Assembly (NCBI GenBank): GCA_016125425.1
Contig: WGLT01000015.1
Location: 1 to 64,000, forward strand
Direction of reading: 5' to 3'
DNA length: 64,000 nt
From: Alphaproteobacteria bacterium
GTDB lineage: Bacteria > Pseudomonadota > Alphaproteobacteria > Caulobacterales > Parvularculaceae
How positions within the stretch are numbered: position 1 is the first letter of the stretch; each line of letters starts with the position of its first letter. The position numbers and the translations under genes are program-made. Shown in pieces: positions 20,691 through 30,525 of the stretch. The notes beneath the pieces are model-generated. The model ran no database searches, had not been told where the DNA came from, and saw only the letters and a program-made list of their open reading frames with translations.

Positions 20691-22958
20691 ATGCCCGAGC
20701 TGTTACTTGAACTCTTTTCTGAAGAAATTCCGGCCCGCATGCAGGCGCGCGCGGCGAGCGATTTGCAGCGTCTCGTCAACGAACGCCTCCTCGCGGCGGG
20801 CTTCCTGCCGGAGGGCGTGAAGGCCTTTGCGACGCCCCGCCGGCTCGCGCTTGTCGCCGCCGGCCTGCCGGGGCGCCAGCCGGACCGGAGAGAGGAAAAG
20901 AAGGGCCCGCGCGTCGGCGCCCCGGAAAAGGCGGTCGAGGGGTTTTTGAAATCGGCGGGCCTTTCCTCGCTCGATCAATGCGAAATCCGCGAGGACAAAA
21001 AGGGCCAGTATTACGTCGCGACGATCGACGAAAAGGGACGTGAGACGTCGGCAGTCATCGCCGAAATGATTCCGGAAATCGTGCGGGGCTTCCCGTGGCC
21101 GAAATCCATGCGATGGGGGGGCGGCGACCTGAAATGGGTGCGTCCGCTTCATTCCGTGCTCTGCTGTTTCGATCACGAGGTCGTCGAATTTGAGATCGGC
21201 GGAATCGCGTCCGGCGACGTGACATACGGCCATCGGTTCATGGCGCCCGGAGAAATCCGCGCGCGCGATTTCGAGAAATACTACGCGGCGCTGAAGCATG
21301 CGCATGTCGTGCTCGATGCGGAAGAACGCAAGGCTCTCATCGCCGGCGAGGCGAAAACGCTTTGCGAGGCGCAAGGGCTGGAGCTTGTCGACGATCCGGG
21401 ACTGTTGAACGAGGTCGCAGGGCTCGCCGAATGGCCTGTCCCGATGATCGGCGCTTTCGACGAAAAATTCCTGACCTTGCCCGACGAAGTGCTGACGGCG
21501 TCGATGCGCGGTCATCAGAAATATTTCTCGGTGAAAGACCCGAAGACGGGCCGGCTTGCGAACAAATTCGTGTTTGTCGCCAATATCGAAGCGCCGGATG
21601 CGGGGGGCGCGATGCGCGCCGGCTATGAGCGCGTGTTGACCGCGCGCCTTTCCGACGCCTGGTATCTCTATCATCAAGATCTGAAACGGCCGTTGAAGGA
21701 ACGCGTTGCTGATCTCGGCCGCGTCGTCTTCTTCGAAGGTCTCGGGACGATGGGCGACAAGGCGCGACGCATCGCGGCGCTCGCGAAAGAGATTGCGCCG
21801 GCGGTCGGCGCCGATCCTCAGCTTGCGGAGGAGGCGGCGCTTCTCGCCAAGGCTGATCTCGTCACGCAGATGGTCTATGAATTCCCCGAACTGCAAGGCG
21901 TGATGGGGCGGTATTACGCGCTGGCGCAGGGCCTTCAGACGCAAGTCGCTGACGCCATCCGCGATCACTACAAGCCGGCGGGGCAGGATGATGAGGTGCC
22001 GACCGCGCCGGTCTCCGTCGCCGTCGCGCTCGCCGACAAGATCGATACGCTGACGGCCTTCTGGGCGATCGGCAAAAAGCCCACGGGATCGAGCGATCCG
22101 TTTGCGCTACGAAGAGCGGCGTTGGGAGTGATTTCGATTCTGTTTGAATTTTCCGTGGCGGCTCCTCCCCCCGCTCATCCCGGCGAAAGCCGGGATCCAG
22201 AACAAAGTCAGCGCTGGGTCCTGGCTTTCGCCAGGATGAGCGATCGTAACATTAGGCTGGGAATCGCCGACTTGTTTGTTCAACATTTTCTTCGTAAGGC
22301 CCAACCGAGTTTCGCCGGCGCAGGCGTAGGGAGCGGGACGTTTTTGGAGGCATTGGTGCATTCTGTAGGCGGAGGATTCGGCGCTCCTGGTGCTGTTTCG
22401 GAAGCGGCAAAAGAAATGGCGCGCGACCTCCTCGCCTTCTTCCACGACCGCCTGAAAGTCTATCTCCGCGACAAGGGCCATCGCTACGATCAGGTCGATG
22501 CAGTTCTGACGAGGGCGGATGGCGCGCTCGAAGACGATCTCGTCCTGATCGTCCGCAAGCTCGAAGCGCTGGAAGCCTTCCTGAAATCCGATGACGGCGC
22601 CAATCTCGCGGTCGCTTACAAACGCGCGGCCAACATCCTGAAGGCGGAAGAAAGGAAAGACGGCAAGCCCGCCGATCCCGCCGCTGTCGACGACAAAAAA
22701 TTCGCGCAAGCAGAAGAAAAAGCGCTCTATGTCGCGCTCTCCGCCGCCGTCGACAAGGCGAAAAAAGCTGTCGCCGCCGAGAAATTCGAAGACGCGATGG
22801 CCGCGCTCGCAAGTCTGCGCGCGCCCATCGACGCTTTCTTCGACAAGGTGACGGTGAACGCCGACGACAGGGCGCTGCGCGCCAATCGGCTTGCACTGCT
22901 TGCCCGTTTTCGCGCCGCGACGGCGGAGGTCGCCGACCTTTCAAAACTCGAAGGCTGA
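20691..22958 (+). CDS. glyS: Glycine--tRNA ligase subunit beta, with an in-frame REP-like insertion
   Basis: A 755-residue subunit of the alpha2beta2 glycyl-tRNA synthetase. The N-terminus '[20 protein letters not shown]', '[16 protein letters not shown]', '[20 protein letters not shown]' and '[13 protein letters not shown]' are conserved. It is some 60 residues longer than the usual ~690, and the excess lies at about residues 485-545. That stretch contains a translated palindromic repeat (residues 495-516, with 'HPGESRDPE') and then a segment without the usual family pattern before '[20 protein letters not shown]' resumes. The frame stays open, so the gene looks functional. A strong terminator follows. 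Confidence 0.96.
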   Translation: MPELLLELFSEEIPARMQARAASDLQRLVNERLLAAGFLPEGVKAFATPRRLALVAAGLPGRQPDRREEKKGPRVGAPEKAVEGFLKSAGLSSLDQCEIREDKKGQYYVATIDEKGRETSAVIAEMIPEIVRGFPWPKSMRWGGGDLKWVRPLHSVLCCFDHEVVEFEIGGIASGDVTYGHRFMAPGEIRARDFEKYYAALKHAHVVLDAEERKALIAGEAKTLCEAQGLELVDDPGLLNEVAGLAEWPVPMIGAFDEKFLTLPDEVLTASMRGHQKYFSVKDPKTGRLANKFVFVANIEAPDAGGAMRAGYERVLTARLSDAWYLYHQDLKRPLKERVADLGRVVFFEGLGTMGDKARRIAALAKEIAPAVGADPQLAEEAALLAKADLVTQMVYEFPELQGVMGRYYALAQGLQTQVADAIRDHYKPAGQDDEVPTAPVSVAVALADKIDTLTAFWAIGKKPTGSSDPFALRRAALGVISILFEFSVAAPPPAHPGESRDPEQSQRWVLAFARMSDRNIRLGIADLFVQHFLRKAQPSFAGAGVGSGTFLEALVHSVGGGFGAPGAVSEAAKEMARDLLAFFHDRLKVYLRDKGHRYDQVDAVLTRADGALEDDLVLIVRKLEALEAFLKSDDGANLAVAYKRAANILKAEERKDGKPADPAAVDDKKFAQAEEKALYVALSAAVDKAKKAVAAEKFEDAMAALASLRAPIDAFFDKVTVNADDRALRANRLALLARFRAATAEVADLSKLEG
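22174..22240 (+). repeat. REP-like palindromic element inside the glyS coding region
   Basis: Two 27-bp arms, 22174-22200 and 22214-22240, are inverted copies that differ at three positions. Each arm also contains its own 6-bp stem around a GAAA or TTTC loop (CCCGGC-GAAA-GCCGGG and CCTGGC-TTTC-GCCAGG), so the whole can form a cloverleaf. This is the classic palindromic repeat that is intergenic in many Alphaproteobacteria and translates as HPGESRDP in one frame and IPAFAGM on the other strand. Here it is in frame in an essential gene. Confidence 0.85.
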
Positions 22959-22976
22959 GATATCCGGTCAGGCAAA

Positions 22977-22999
22977 AGCGGGCCCCGAGGGGGCCCGCT
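22977..22999 (+). terminator. Intrinsic terminator after glyS
   Basis: A 10-bp GC-rich stem (22977-22986 with 22990-22999) with a 3-nt loop is flanked by AAA upstream and followed by TCGCTTT. It lies 18 nt after the glyS stop and 29 nt before the stop of the convergent subtilase gene, so it could serve both directions. Confidence 0.75.
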
Positions 23000-23028
23000 T
23001 CGCTTTCGTGATGAACGGGTCCGGCCGG

Positions 23029-24390
23029 CTAGCGGGTCGCCGCGTCCGCATTGACGATGCCATGACCGAATTCCTGCCGGCTGCCGGCGTTATCGGCCGA
23101 CTGTTCGAGTTTTGCCTTTACTTGAGCCGGGGTTATTCCAGGATTGGCGTCGTAAATGAGCGCTGCAACGGCTGAAGCATGCGGCGTCGCCATCGACGTT
23201 CCTGCCGCCCAAGCGTAACCGACGGGACAAGAGGCCGTCGCTGCGCATGCCGGGCTAGGCACGACATAGGTGCTCAAAACCAGAAAATAGTAGTAAGGAT
23301 AGCCGTTTACCGGATTGCCGCTGCAACTGCTGATTTCACCGCAATCGCCGCCAGGCGCGGAAACGTTCACTGCCGCGCCGGAGTTCGAGTAAAAGGCGGG
23401 TATGTCGAAACTGTTCGGCGCTGGATAGAACGGTATTGGCTGGATGCCGGTCGCGGAGACGTCGACCATTTCCGGGATGTCGCCCGGCACCTCGACGACG
23501 GTTCCATTCGTGTTGAGGCCTTCATTGCCGGCGGCGACAACCATCAGCGTCCCCAGTTTGTCGACATATTTTGCGACTCGCTTTTCCGCGCGCAGATAGG
23601 CGTTAAGATCAGCGTTGTCTTGCCCGGGGCCGCGGAATGTGAGTCCGCCAAGGCTCATCGACTCGACTTTAAAGCCGCGCTCTGCGGCATCAATCATCGC
23701 CACCCAGCGCGTGTCGTCATAAGCGCAGACGCCGCAACCCGGAATGTTTTCGAAGATATTGTAATTGGCGATGGCGACATTCGGCGCGACGCCGACGACT
23801 CGTCCGTGGCCGAACTCCGCCGCAATGGTTCCGGCGACATGCGTGCCGTGCCAGTGCAGGGACGGATATGGCGAGCACGGTCCGGACGACACGACGCAGG
23901 CGTTGAAAACGACGTTGTCGGCGAGGTCCGGATGATTATAGGCGACGCCGGTGTCGAGAACGGCGACGACCGTATCGTGCGAGCCGGTATGGCCGTTCGC
24001 CCAGGCCTCCGGCGCGTGCACCCGATTGACCCCCCAGACGAGGCCGGCGTTAAAGAGGTCGTCCGCGGCCGTCGGCGCCGAAGCTTCCGGATTCGCGGGA
24101 ACGCCCGCGTCCGGCACTGCCGATGCGCCGACGAGGCCCGCATCCGACACGCCCCCGATCGCTTTCGCGGACGCGGCGAAGGCGGGATTGGAGGATGTCG
24201 CGATTGCGATATTCACCTGCGGGATGGTGCGTACGAGCACGCCGCCGGCTGCTTGAACGCTCGCCGCAAGGTCGGCGGGCGCTGAATTGCCTTTCAAAAC
24301 GAGAACATAGCGGCCTTCTTCGGCATGCGCCGAGGCGACCGCTCCGGCCGTCGCCAAGGCGGCGACGCAGGCAAGCAAACGAATTGTCAT
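23029..24390 (-). CDS. Secreted S8-family serine peptidase (subtilase)
   Basis: 453 residues with a signal peptide (cut after 'GAVASAHA'). Residues 27-90 form an inhibitor-I9-like propeptide ('YVLVLKGNSAPADLAASVQA'). The catalytic triad is Asp146 in 'VVAVLDTGVAYNHPDL', His181 in 'HGTHVAGTIAAEFGHG' and Ser399 in 'AAGTSMATPHASAVAALI', with oxyanion Asn289 in 'VVAAGNEG'. Several cysteines (around 165-172, 219-222, 350-388) suggest disulfides, as expected for an exported protease. GGGGAG lies upstream of the ATG. It is a single gene. Confidence 0.93.
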   Translation of the reverse strand: MTIRLLACVAALATAGAVASAHAEEGRYVLVLKGNSAPADLAASVQAAGGVLVRTIPQVNIAIATSSNPAFAASAKAIGGVSDAGLVGASAVPDAGVPANPEASAPTAADDLFNAGLVWGVNRVHAPEAWANGHTGSHDTVVAVLDTGVAYNHPDLADNVVFNACVVSSGPCSPYPSLHWHGTHVAGTIAAEFGHGRVVGVAPNVAIANYNIFENIPGCGVCAYDDTRWVAMIDAAERGFKVESMSLGGLTFRGPGQDNADLNAYLRAEKRVAKYVDKLGTLMVVAAGNEGLNTNGTVVEVPGDIPEMVDVSATGIQPIPFYPAPNSFDIPAFYSNSGAAVNVSAPGGDCGEISSCSGNPVNGYPYYYFLVLSTYVVPSPACAATASCPVGYAWAAGTSMATPHASAVAALIYDANPGITPAQVKAKLEQSADNAGSRQEFGHGIVNADAATR

Positions 24391-24583
24391 GAGACACTCC
24401 CCTTAGAGCCAAGGCCGATAGGCTATCATTTTTCGAAGCGCGTTCAACATTGGCCGCCCGAATGCCGGCGGCGGAAATTCATTGTGCGTCTGCGTAAAGG
24501 CATGCCGGTCTTCTTCTGCCAACTGAAAACGCGAGAGGGCGCCGCGTCGCCATAACGTCACATGCCGGTGCTAGGTGCGCCCC

Positions 24584-25885
24584 ATGACAATCATCTCGAC
24601 ACTGAAGCGCTGGGGCGTTCTGTTCGCGGCGATCGCGGCGCTGTGCGGTTGCGCGGCGCTGCCGCAAGCCGAACGCGCCGCCACACCGCCCGCCCGCACC
24701 GCCGCATCCGATCAAATCGTCATCCTGATCGGCGTCGACGGCTTGCGCCCCGACGCGATCGAACGTTATCCGGACGCCGCTCCCCATATCCGCGCGCTCG
24801 CGGCGAAGGGCGTCAGGGCGGAGGGCATGACGCCGGCGATGCCGAGCCTCACCTTCGTCAATTTCTATGCAATCGCGACCGGTCTTTATGCGGAGCAGAC
24901 CGGCATTGTTTCGAACTGGAGTTACAGCCGCAAATTGGGTCGCGTCATGCGTCGCGCCGATCACGGTGAGTCGGTTTGGTGGGGCGGCGAGCCGATCTGG
25001 GTCACCGCCGAGAAACAGGGCGTTCATACCGGAACGATGTTCTGGCTCGGCTCGGAAGCGGCGATCGAAGGCGTCCGGCCTTCGCACTGGCTGCCCTATG
25101 ACGGGAAAATGTCTTACTCCGACCGTGTGAAAACGGTGCTCGGTTGGCTTGTCGGCCCGGATCATCCTCGCTTTCTGACGATCTATTTTCAGGGCGTCGA
25201 TCACAACGAACACATTTATGGCGTCGGAACGCCGGAAGAGCGACAAGCGGTGGCCGATGTCGACGCCGCTATCGGCCAGCTCGTCGCCGGCGTGAACAAG
25301 CTTGGGCTCGGCGCACGGACGAATTTCATCCTTGTGTCTGATCATGGCTTCGCGAATGTGCCGGAAGGACACGTCATCTATCTGGATGATTTCATTTCCT
25401 TCGACGACGTCTTCATTCCGGTCTTCATGGGGCCTGACGGCGCAGGCGTTTCGGCCGTCACGCATATTTTCGTGAAGAAGGGCGGCGCGGACGATATCTA
25501 CGAAAAACTCGCCAAGGCTTCAGGACGCGGACATTTCAAGGTTTACCGCCGCGAGCATCTGCCTGCGCGCTGGCGTCTCGATAATCCGGACCGCACGGGC
25601 GATATCGTCGTCGTCGCGGATGAAGGCTGGCTGCTCTGGGGGCGTTCGCTCGTCTCTTCTTACGCGGGCGGCCCCCCTAAGGGCATGCATGGCTATGATC
25701 GAAACCTGCCGGACATGCAGGCGACGTTCATTGCGGAGGGTCCGCGCTTTCGGGACGGACTCGTCGTCGAGCCATTCGACAATGTCGAAGTCTACGGCAT
25801 GATTGCGGACATTCTCGGCATACAGCCGGCGAAGACTGAAGGCGATCTCGCTCATGTGCGCTACTTCATGAGGCCTGCGAAATAG
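24584..25885 (+). CDS. Alkaline-phosphatase-superfamily phosphodiesterase lipoprotein (NPP type)
   Basis: About 433 residues. The N-terminus ends in a lipobox-like 'ALCGC', so it is probably a lipoprotein. 'VILIGVDGLRPDAIERYPD' with metal-binding Asp, and 'MPSLTFVNFYAIATGLYAEQTGIVSN' with the nucleophilic Thr, are the signature of ecto-nucleotide pyrophosphatase/phosphodiesterases. 'YFQGVDHNEHIYGVGT' and 'VSDHGFANV' supply the other metal ligands. The substrate is unknown. I start at the ATG at 24584; a GTG lies three codons upstream. Its last 25 bp overlap the convergent yhhN-like gene. Confidence 0.88.
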   Translation: MTIISTLKRWGVLFAAIAALCGCAALPQAERAATPPARTAASDQIVILIGVDGLRPDAIERYPDAAPHIRALAAKGVRAEGMTPAMPSLTFVNFYAIATGLYAEQTGIVSNWSYSRKLGRVMRRADHGESVWWGGEPIWVTAEKQGVHTGTMFWLGSEAAIEGVRPSHWLPYDGKMSYSDRVKTVLGWLVGPDHPRFLTIYFQGVDHNEHIYGVGTPEERQAVADVDAAIGQLVAGVNKLGLGARTNFILVSDHGFANVPEGHVIYLDDFISFDDVFIPVFMGPDGAGVSAVTHIFVKKGGADDIYEKLAKASGRGHFKVYRREHLPARWRLDNPDRTGDIVVVADEGWLLWGRSLVSSYAGGPPKGMHGYDRNLPDMQATFIAEGPRFRDGLVVEPFDNVEVYGMIADILGIQPAKTEGDLAHVRYFMRPAK

Positions 25886-26547
25886 CGCCGGTCTGAAAGC
25901 GCATAAGCCAGCATCGCCTGCCCGGCAACGTAAGTGATCCAGATCGCGCCGGGCGGACTTCCGATATGCTTGTATAGTTCAAGGCCGATCATCGAATCCG
26001 AAATCATGAAGCTTAAAGCGCCCATCCCGGCGATGACGGAAACGGGCGCCAGAAAAGCGCAGACGACCATCGCTGTAAGGAGCGCCTGATAGGCGAGGCC
26101 GGGAGCAAGAAACGCGCCCATGTCCGGCGCGTTCCAGACGCCGAGCGCGACGGAGCCGATAACGATGAGCGCGGCGATCCAACCGCGCTTCCGCGCCGCC
26201 CCATTGCTTCGTATGCGTAACAAAAAGCCCGCTATATAGAGCGCGTGCCCGACTCCGAAAAGTCCCATTCCGGCGACGAAGACGGGAGGCCTGAGCGCGA
26301 GCGCGATATCGCCGCCGGCGCCGAACAAAAGCGCGGCGCCGGCGACCGGCGCGCCGCGCCAGAAGGCGTAAGCGGCGAAGAGAACGATTCCCGCCGCCTT
26401 CCAACCCGATTCGACGATGACGGAGGTCCCGACGAGACCGCTGGCGAGATAGGTGAGGGCGACAAGGACGCCGAGCGGCAGCAGCGCTCGCCGGGCCGCC
26501 CTCTGCCGGGCCCTGCTCGGCTCTTCCGCGGAACGGACGCCGTCCAA
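25861..26547 (-). CDS. YhhN/TMEM86-family membrane protein (lysoplasmalogenase-like)
   Basis: 228 residues with about eight membrane helices. 'LLFGAGGDIALAL' and 'GALSFMISDSMIGLELYK' carry the aspartates conserved in the YhhN/TMEM86 family; a mammalian member cleaves the vinyl-ether bond of lysoplasmalogens, but bacterial members are uncharacterised. The start is 3 nt after the acnA stop, so it is probably in the acnA transcript. Confidence 0.85.
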   Translation of the reverse strand: MDGVRSAEEPSRARQRAARRALLPLGVLVALTYLASGLVGTSVIVESGWKAAGIVLFAAYAFWRGAPVAGAALLFGAGGDIALALRPPVFVAGMGLFGVGHALYIAGFLLRIRSNGAARKRGWIAALIVIGSVALGVWNAPDMGAFLAPGLAYQALLTAMVVCAFLAPVSVIAGMGALSFMISDSMIGLELYKHIGSPPGAIWITYVAGQAMLAYALSDRRYFAGLMK

Positions 26548-26550
26548 GGC

Positions 26551-29229
26551 TTACGCCGCCGCCAGCTTGCGGATGACGTAGTGGAGGATGCCGCCATTGC
26601 GGTAATAGTCGAGTTCGTCGGCCGTATCGATCCGAGCTTTGACGTCGATGTCGGTTGTCTTGCCGTCAGACGCCTTGAACGTGACTTTCAGCGTCTGGCG
26701 CGGCTCGACTTTCTCGACGCCGTGAATTGTCACTTCTTCCTCGCCCGTGAGGCCGAGGGCTTTCCACGACTGGCCGTTCGTAAATTCGAGGGGCAAGACG
26801 CCCATGCCGACGAGATTCGAGCGGTGGATGCGTTCGAAGCTTTCAGCGATGACAGCTCTGACGCCGAGAAGGATCGTGCCTTTCGCCGCCCAGTCGCGCG
26901 ACGAGCCCGTGCCGTATTCCTTGCCGGCGATGACGACAAGCGGCGTGCCGTCCTTCTTGTATCGCATCGCCGCGTCATAGATCCATTCCTGCTTTCCGGT
27001 CGGCGCGTATTTCGTGACGCCGCCTTCCGTGCCGGGAAGCATCTGGTTCTTGATACGAATGTTCGCAAAGGTGCCGCGCATCATGACTTCATGATTGCCG
27101 CGCCGAGAGCCGAACGAGTTGAACTCAGAGACCGGCACCTGGTGTTCTTTCAGATACTCGCCGGCCGGGCCGTCTTCCTTGATCGATCCGGCGGGCGAAA
27201 TGTGGTCGGTCGTGATCGAGTCGCCGAAGAGCGCGAGGATGCGCGCCTTTTCGATCGGCCGCACCGGCTCGGGCTCGCGCGTCATGCCGTCGAAATAGGG
27301 CGGCTTCGCGACGTAAGTCGAAGGCGGCCAGTTATAGGTTTGTCCGTCAGCCGTTTCGATCGCGCGCCACTTCTCGTCGCCCTTGAATACATCGGCGTAG
27401 CGCGTCGCAAACATTTCCGCGGTGACATTGGCGCGGACGACTTCGGCGATCTCTTTGTTTGTCGGCCAGATGTCTTTGAGATAGACGTCTTCGCCATCCT
27501 GATCCTGACCGAGCGGATCCGTCGTCAGATTTATATTGAGCGAGCCTGCGATCGCATAGGCGACGACCAGCGGCGGCGAAGCGAGATAGTTTGCCCGCAC
27601 ATCCGGCGATACCCGGCCTTCGAAATTGCGGTTGCCTGAAAGCACGGAGCAAACGGCGAGGTTATTCTCGTTGACGGCGGCGCTGATCGCCTCCGGCAGG
27701 GGTCCCGAATTGCCGATGCAGGTCGTGCAGCCATAGCCGACGAGGTTGAATCCGAGCGCGTCGAGATCATCGTCCAGGCCCGCTTTCTTCAAATAGTCGG
27801 TGACCACCTGACTGCCGGGCGCGAGGGAAGTCTTCACCCATGGCTTGACTTTTAGGCCTCTGGCGAGCGCGTTGCGCGCGACAAGTCCCGCCGCCATCAA
27901 AACTGAGGGGTTTGACGTGTTCGTGCAGGACGTGATCGCTGCGATCGCAACGTCGCCATGACCGATGTCGAAGTCTTCTCCTGCGACCGGAACGCGCTTT
28001 CCTTTCTCGGCGCCGAGACCGTATTCCTTGTCCAAAGCGTTCGCAAAGTTCGCCGGCGCGTCGCCGAGGCGGACCCGGTCCTGAGGCCGTTTCGGGCCGG
28101 CGAGCGACGCCGAGACGGTTGCTAGATCAAGTTCCAACGTGTCGGTGAAGCGCGGCTCCGGCGTTCCCGCCTCGCGCCAAAGGCCCTGCTCTTTTGCGTA
28201 CGCCTCAACGAGCGCGACGCGCTCCGGCGAACGGCCGGTCGCCTTAAGATAGCGAAGCGTCTCGGTTGTGATCGGAAAGAAGCCGCATGTCGCGCCGTAT
28301 TCGGGCGCCATATTGCTGATCGTCGCCTGATCTTCGAGCGCGAGGTGGTCGAGCCCCGGGCCGAAAAATTCAACAAATTTGCCGACGACGCCCTTCTTGC
28401 GCAGCATTTCGGTGACGGTGAGAACGAGGTCCGTCGCCGTCGCGCCTTCGGGAAGGCGTCCTATCAGGCGAAATCCGACGACTTCCGGAATCAGCATGGA
28501 GACCGGCTGGCCGAGCATCGCCGCTTCCGCTTCGATTCCGCCGACCCCCCATCCGAGTACGGACAAACCATTGACCATCGTCGTATGGCTGTCGGTCCCG
28601 ACGAGCGTATCCGGATAGGCGTAGGTTTCGCCGGCGACCTGCGCCGTCCAGACCGTTTGAGCGAGATATTCGAGGTTAACCTGATGACAAATGCCGGTGC
28701 CAGGCGGCACGACGCGGAAATTGTCAAACGCGCCTTGTCCCCATTTGAGAAACGCATACCGCTCGCGGTTACGCTCGTACTCACGCTCGACGTTTTTCTT
28801 AAAGGCGTCGGCCGTGCGGAAATAGTCCACCATGACGGAGTGGTCGATGACGAGGTCGACTGGCGCGAGCGGATTGATCTTTTCCGGGTCTTCGCCGAGC
28901 TTGTTCATCGCGTCGCGCATCGCTGCGAGATCGACGACGGCCGGCACGCCGGTGAAATCCTGCATCAGAACGCGCGCCGGCCGGTACGCGATCTCCCGAT
29001 CCGCCCGGCCGTTTTTTAGCCAGTCGCCGAAAGCCTTGATGTCGTCTGTCGTCACCGAGCGGCCGTCTTCGAAACGCAAGAGATTTTCGAGGAGAACCTT
29101 CAGGGAGAAAGGCAGGCGCGAGAGGTCTCCGAGCGCGCTTTCGGCCGCCTTAAGGCTGAAAATCGCGTATTTTTTGCCGCCGACTTCGAGTGTTTTTTTG
29201 GTCTTTAGCGAATCGCGTCCCGGAATCAC
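26551..29229 (-). CDS. acnA: Aconitate hydratase A
   Basis: An 892-residue [4Fe-4S] enzyme that interconverts citrate and isocitrate in the TCA cycle. The cluster cysteines are in '[12 protein letters not shown]' and '[15 protein letters not shown]'. '[11 protein letters not shown]', '[20 protein letters not shown]' and '[20 protein letters not shown]' are further AcnA/IRP-type motifs. The start is GTG (29229-29227) with GGAGG eight bases upstream, and the N-terminus '[16 protein letters not shown]' matches the family. It is followed by the yhhN-like gene. Confidence 0.98.
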   Translation of the reverse strand: MIPGRDSLKTKKTLEVGGKKYAIFSLKAAESALGDLSRLPFSLKVLLENLLRFEDGRSVTTDDIKAFGDWLKNGRADREIAYRPARVLMQDFTGVPAVVDLAAMRDAMNKLGEDPEKINPLAPVDLVIDHSVMVDYFRTADAFKKNVEREYERNRERYAFLKWGQGAFDNFRVVPPGTGICHQVNLEYLAQTVWTAQVAGETYAYPDTLVGTDSHTTMVNGLSVLGWGVGGIEAEAAMLGQPVSMLIPEVVGFRLIGRLPEGATATDLVLTVTEMLRKKGVVGKFVEFFGPGLDHLALEDQATISNMAPEYGATCGFFPITTETLRYLKATGRSPERVALVEAYAKEQGLWREAGTPEPRFTDTLELDLATVSASLAGPKRPQDRVRLGDAPANFANALDKEYGLGAEKGKRVPVAGEDFDIGHGDVAIAAITSCTNTSNPSVLMAAGLVARNALARGLKVKPWVKTSLAPGSQVVTDYLKKAGLDDDLDALGFNLVGYGCTTCIGNSGPLPEAISAAVNENNLAVCSVLSGNRNFEGRVSPDVRANYLASPPLVVAYAIAGSLNINLTTDPLGQDQDGEDVYLKDIWPTNKEIAEVVRANVTAEMFATRYADVFKGDEKWRAIETADGQTYNWPPSTYVAKPPYFDGMTREPEPVRPIEKARILALFGDSITTDHISPAGSIKEDGPAGEYLKEHQVPVSEFNSFGSRRGNHEVMMRGTFANIRIKNQMLPGTEGGVTKYAPTGKQEWIYDAAMRYKKDGTPLVVIAGKEYGTGSSRDWAAKGTILLGVRAVIAESFERIHRSNLVGMGVLPLEFTNGQSWKALGLTGEEEVTIHGVEKVEPRQTLKVTFKASDGKTTDIDVKARIDTADELDYYRNGGILHYVIRKLAAA

Positions 29230-29387
29230 GCCCTGCCTCCGTCGTTAAATCGGCCGAAATTCGCCGCTCTTATGGCGCATGCGGCGGGGGCGCGCAATTC
29301 GCCGCCGCGCCTCGCGAGAAAGTGCGATTTGTGCTAGGGGCCGTGTCGTCCGTCCAGATGTCCGTAGCTGCTTGGAGCCCGCCATTT

Positions 29388-29894
29388 ATGCGCCTTGAAT
29401 TCGCCGCCGCCCTTTTCGCCGGAGCTTTTCTGGCCGCCGCGCCCGCCTCGGCCGACGAGCCTGAAACGATCGCGACCTACAAGGACTGGAGCGTCTTCAC
29501 CCGCAAAGTGGACAACGATCTGATCTGCTATGCGGCGACCGAAGCGAAAGACAAATCTCCGAAATCCGTCAATCACGGAGACATCTTCTTCCTCGTGGCG
29601 ACCTGGAAGTCCGGGGCTGCGACGGAGCAGCCGAGCTTTATGGCCGGTTACAATTTGAAGGATTCGCCGCCGCCGACGATCCGGATCGATTCGGAAAAGT
29701 GGGACATGTATGTCTCCGACAATGAGGCCTTTATCGAGAGCCCAAAAGACGAAAAAAGCCTCATAAGCGCCATGCGGCGCGGCTCTCAGATGCGTATCAG
29801 CGCCATTTCCAGCCGCGGCACCGCAACCAGCTACACCATGTCCTTGCAGGGCGTGTCGGCGGCGCTCGACCGCGTCGCCCAAGCCTGCAAATAG
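29388..29894 (+). CDS. Invasion-associated locus B (IalB) family periplasmic protein
   Basis: 168 residues with a signal peptide (cut after 'FLAAAPASA'). '[23 protein letters not shown]' and '[13 protein letters not shown]' match IalB-like proteins, which are common in free-living Hyphomicrobiales as well as in Bartonella, where the locus was linked to erythrocyte invasion. The biochemical function is unknown. I start at the ATG at 29388, where the signal peptide begins; the longer open frame upstream has no coding character. It is divergent from acnA. Confidence 0.85.
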   Translation: MRLEFAAALFAGAFLAAAPASADEPETIATYKDWSVFTRKVDNDLICYAATEAKDKSPKSVNHGDIFFLVATWKSGAATEQPSFMAGYNLKDSPPPTIRIDSEKWDMYVSDNEAFIESPKDEKSLISAMRRGSQMRISAISSRGTATSYTMSLQGVSAALDRVAQACK

Positions 29895-30021
29895 CGGGCG
29901 GCGCGGCCCCGTTCGGCCCGTCCTTCGCCGCGGCTATGGGGCTTTCGCTTTGGCTGCGGGCCAAATCATTGTATCCAGAGTTGCGGTCGCCGGACGGCGC
30001 GCAGCCCAAAGGGGAGTAATC

Positions 30022-30432
30022 ATGGGTATTTTGAAGGAATTTCAGGCTTTCGCCCTGAAAGGCAATGTGGTCGATATGGCGGTCGGCATCGTCATAGGCG
30101 GCGCCTTCGGTACCATCGTAAAATCTCTAGTCAGCGACGTCATCATGCCGCCCATCGGCCTTTTGATCGGCGGGATCGACTTTTCACAGCTCGCCTGGCA
30201 GCTGAAGCCGGCGACAGTCAACACGCCCGCCGTCACCATTAATTACGGCGCCTTCCTCAATAACATCATTGCTTTCCTGATCGTCGCCTGGGCGCTCTTC
30301 CTCGTCATCAAGGGTATGAACAAGATCCGCGAACGTTTCGAAACAAAGGAAGAGGCCGCGCCCGCCGCTCCTCCGGCGGACGTCCAACTGCTCACTGAAA
30401 TTCGCGACCTTCTTAAGTCGCGCGGCGCCTGA
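30022..30432 (+). CDS. mscL: Large-conductance mechanosensitive channel
   Basis: A 136-residue pentameric inner-membrane channel that opens under membrane tension to relieve hypo-osmotic shock. '[20 protein letters not shown]' and '[21 protein letters not shown]' are the conserved N-terminal helix and pore-lining TM1. TM2 is '[20 protein letters not shown]', and the C-terminal bundle ends '[15 protein letters not shown]'. AAAGGGGAG upstream fixes the start at 30022. Confidence 0.97.
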   Translation: MGILKEFQAFALKGNVVDMAVGIVIGGAFGTIVKSLVSDVIMPPIGLLIGGIDFSQLAWQLKPATVNTPAVTINYGAFLNNIIAFLIVAWALFLVIKGMNKIRERFETKEEAAPAAPPADVQLLTEIRDLLKSRGA

Positions 30433-30476
30433 CCGGGCTCGCCGGCCCTCCTTCGGGGGCGGCGCGCCCCTGCCTG

Positions 30477-30504
30477 GCGGGTCCGCCATTGTGGGCGGGC
30501 CCGC
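30477..30504 (+). terminator. Candidate terminator hairpin between mscL and lepA
   Basis: An 11-bp GC-rich stem (30477-30487 with 30494-30504, one G-T pair) with a 6-nt loop lies in the 93-bp gap between mscL and lepA. There is no T-run after it, so it may terminate weakly or protect the mscL transcript end. Confidence 0.45.
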
Positions 30505-30525
30505 GCGCCTCTATATCCGCCGCCC

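Noticed and set aside
20703-21968. 421-codon minus-strand frame over glyS
   Set aside because: It is the antisense shadow of glyS, with no start signal or protein similarity.
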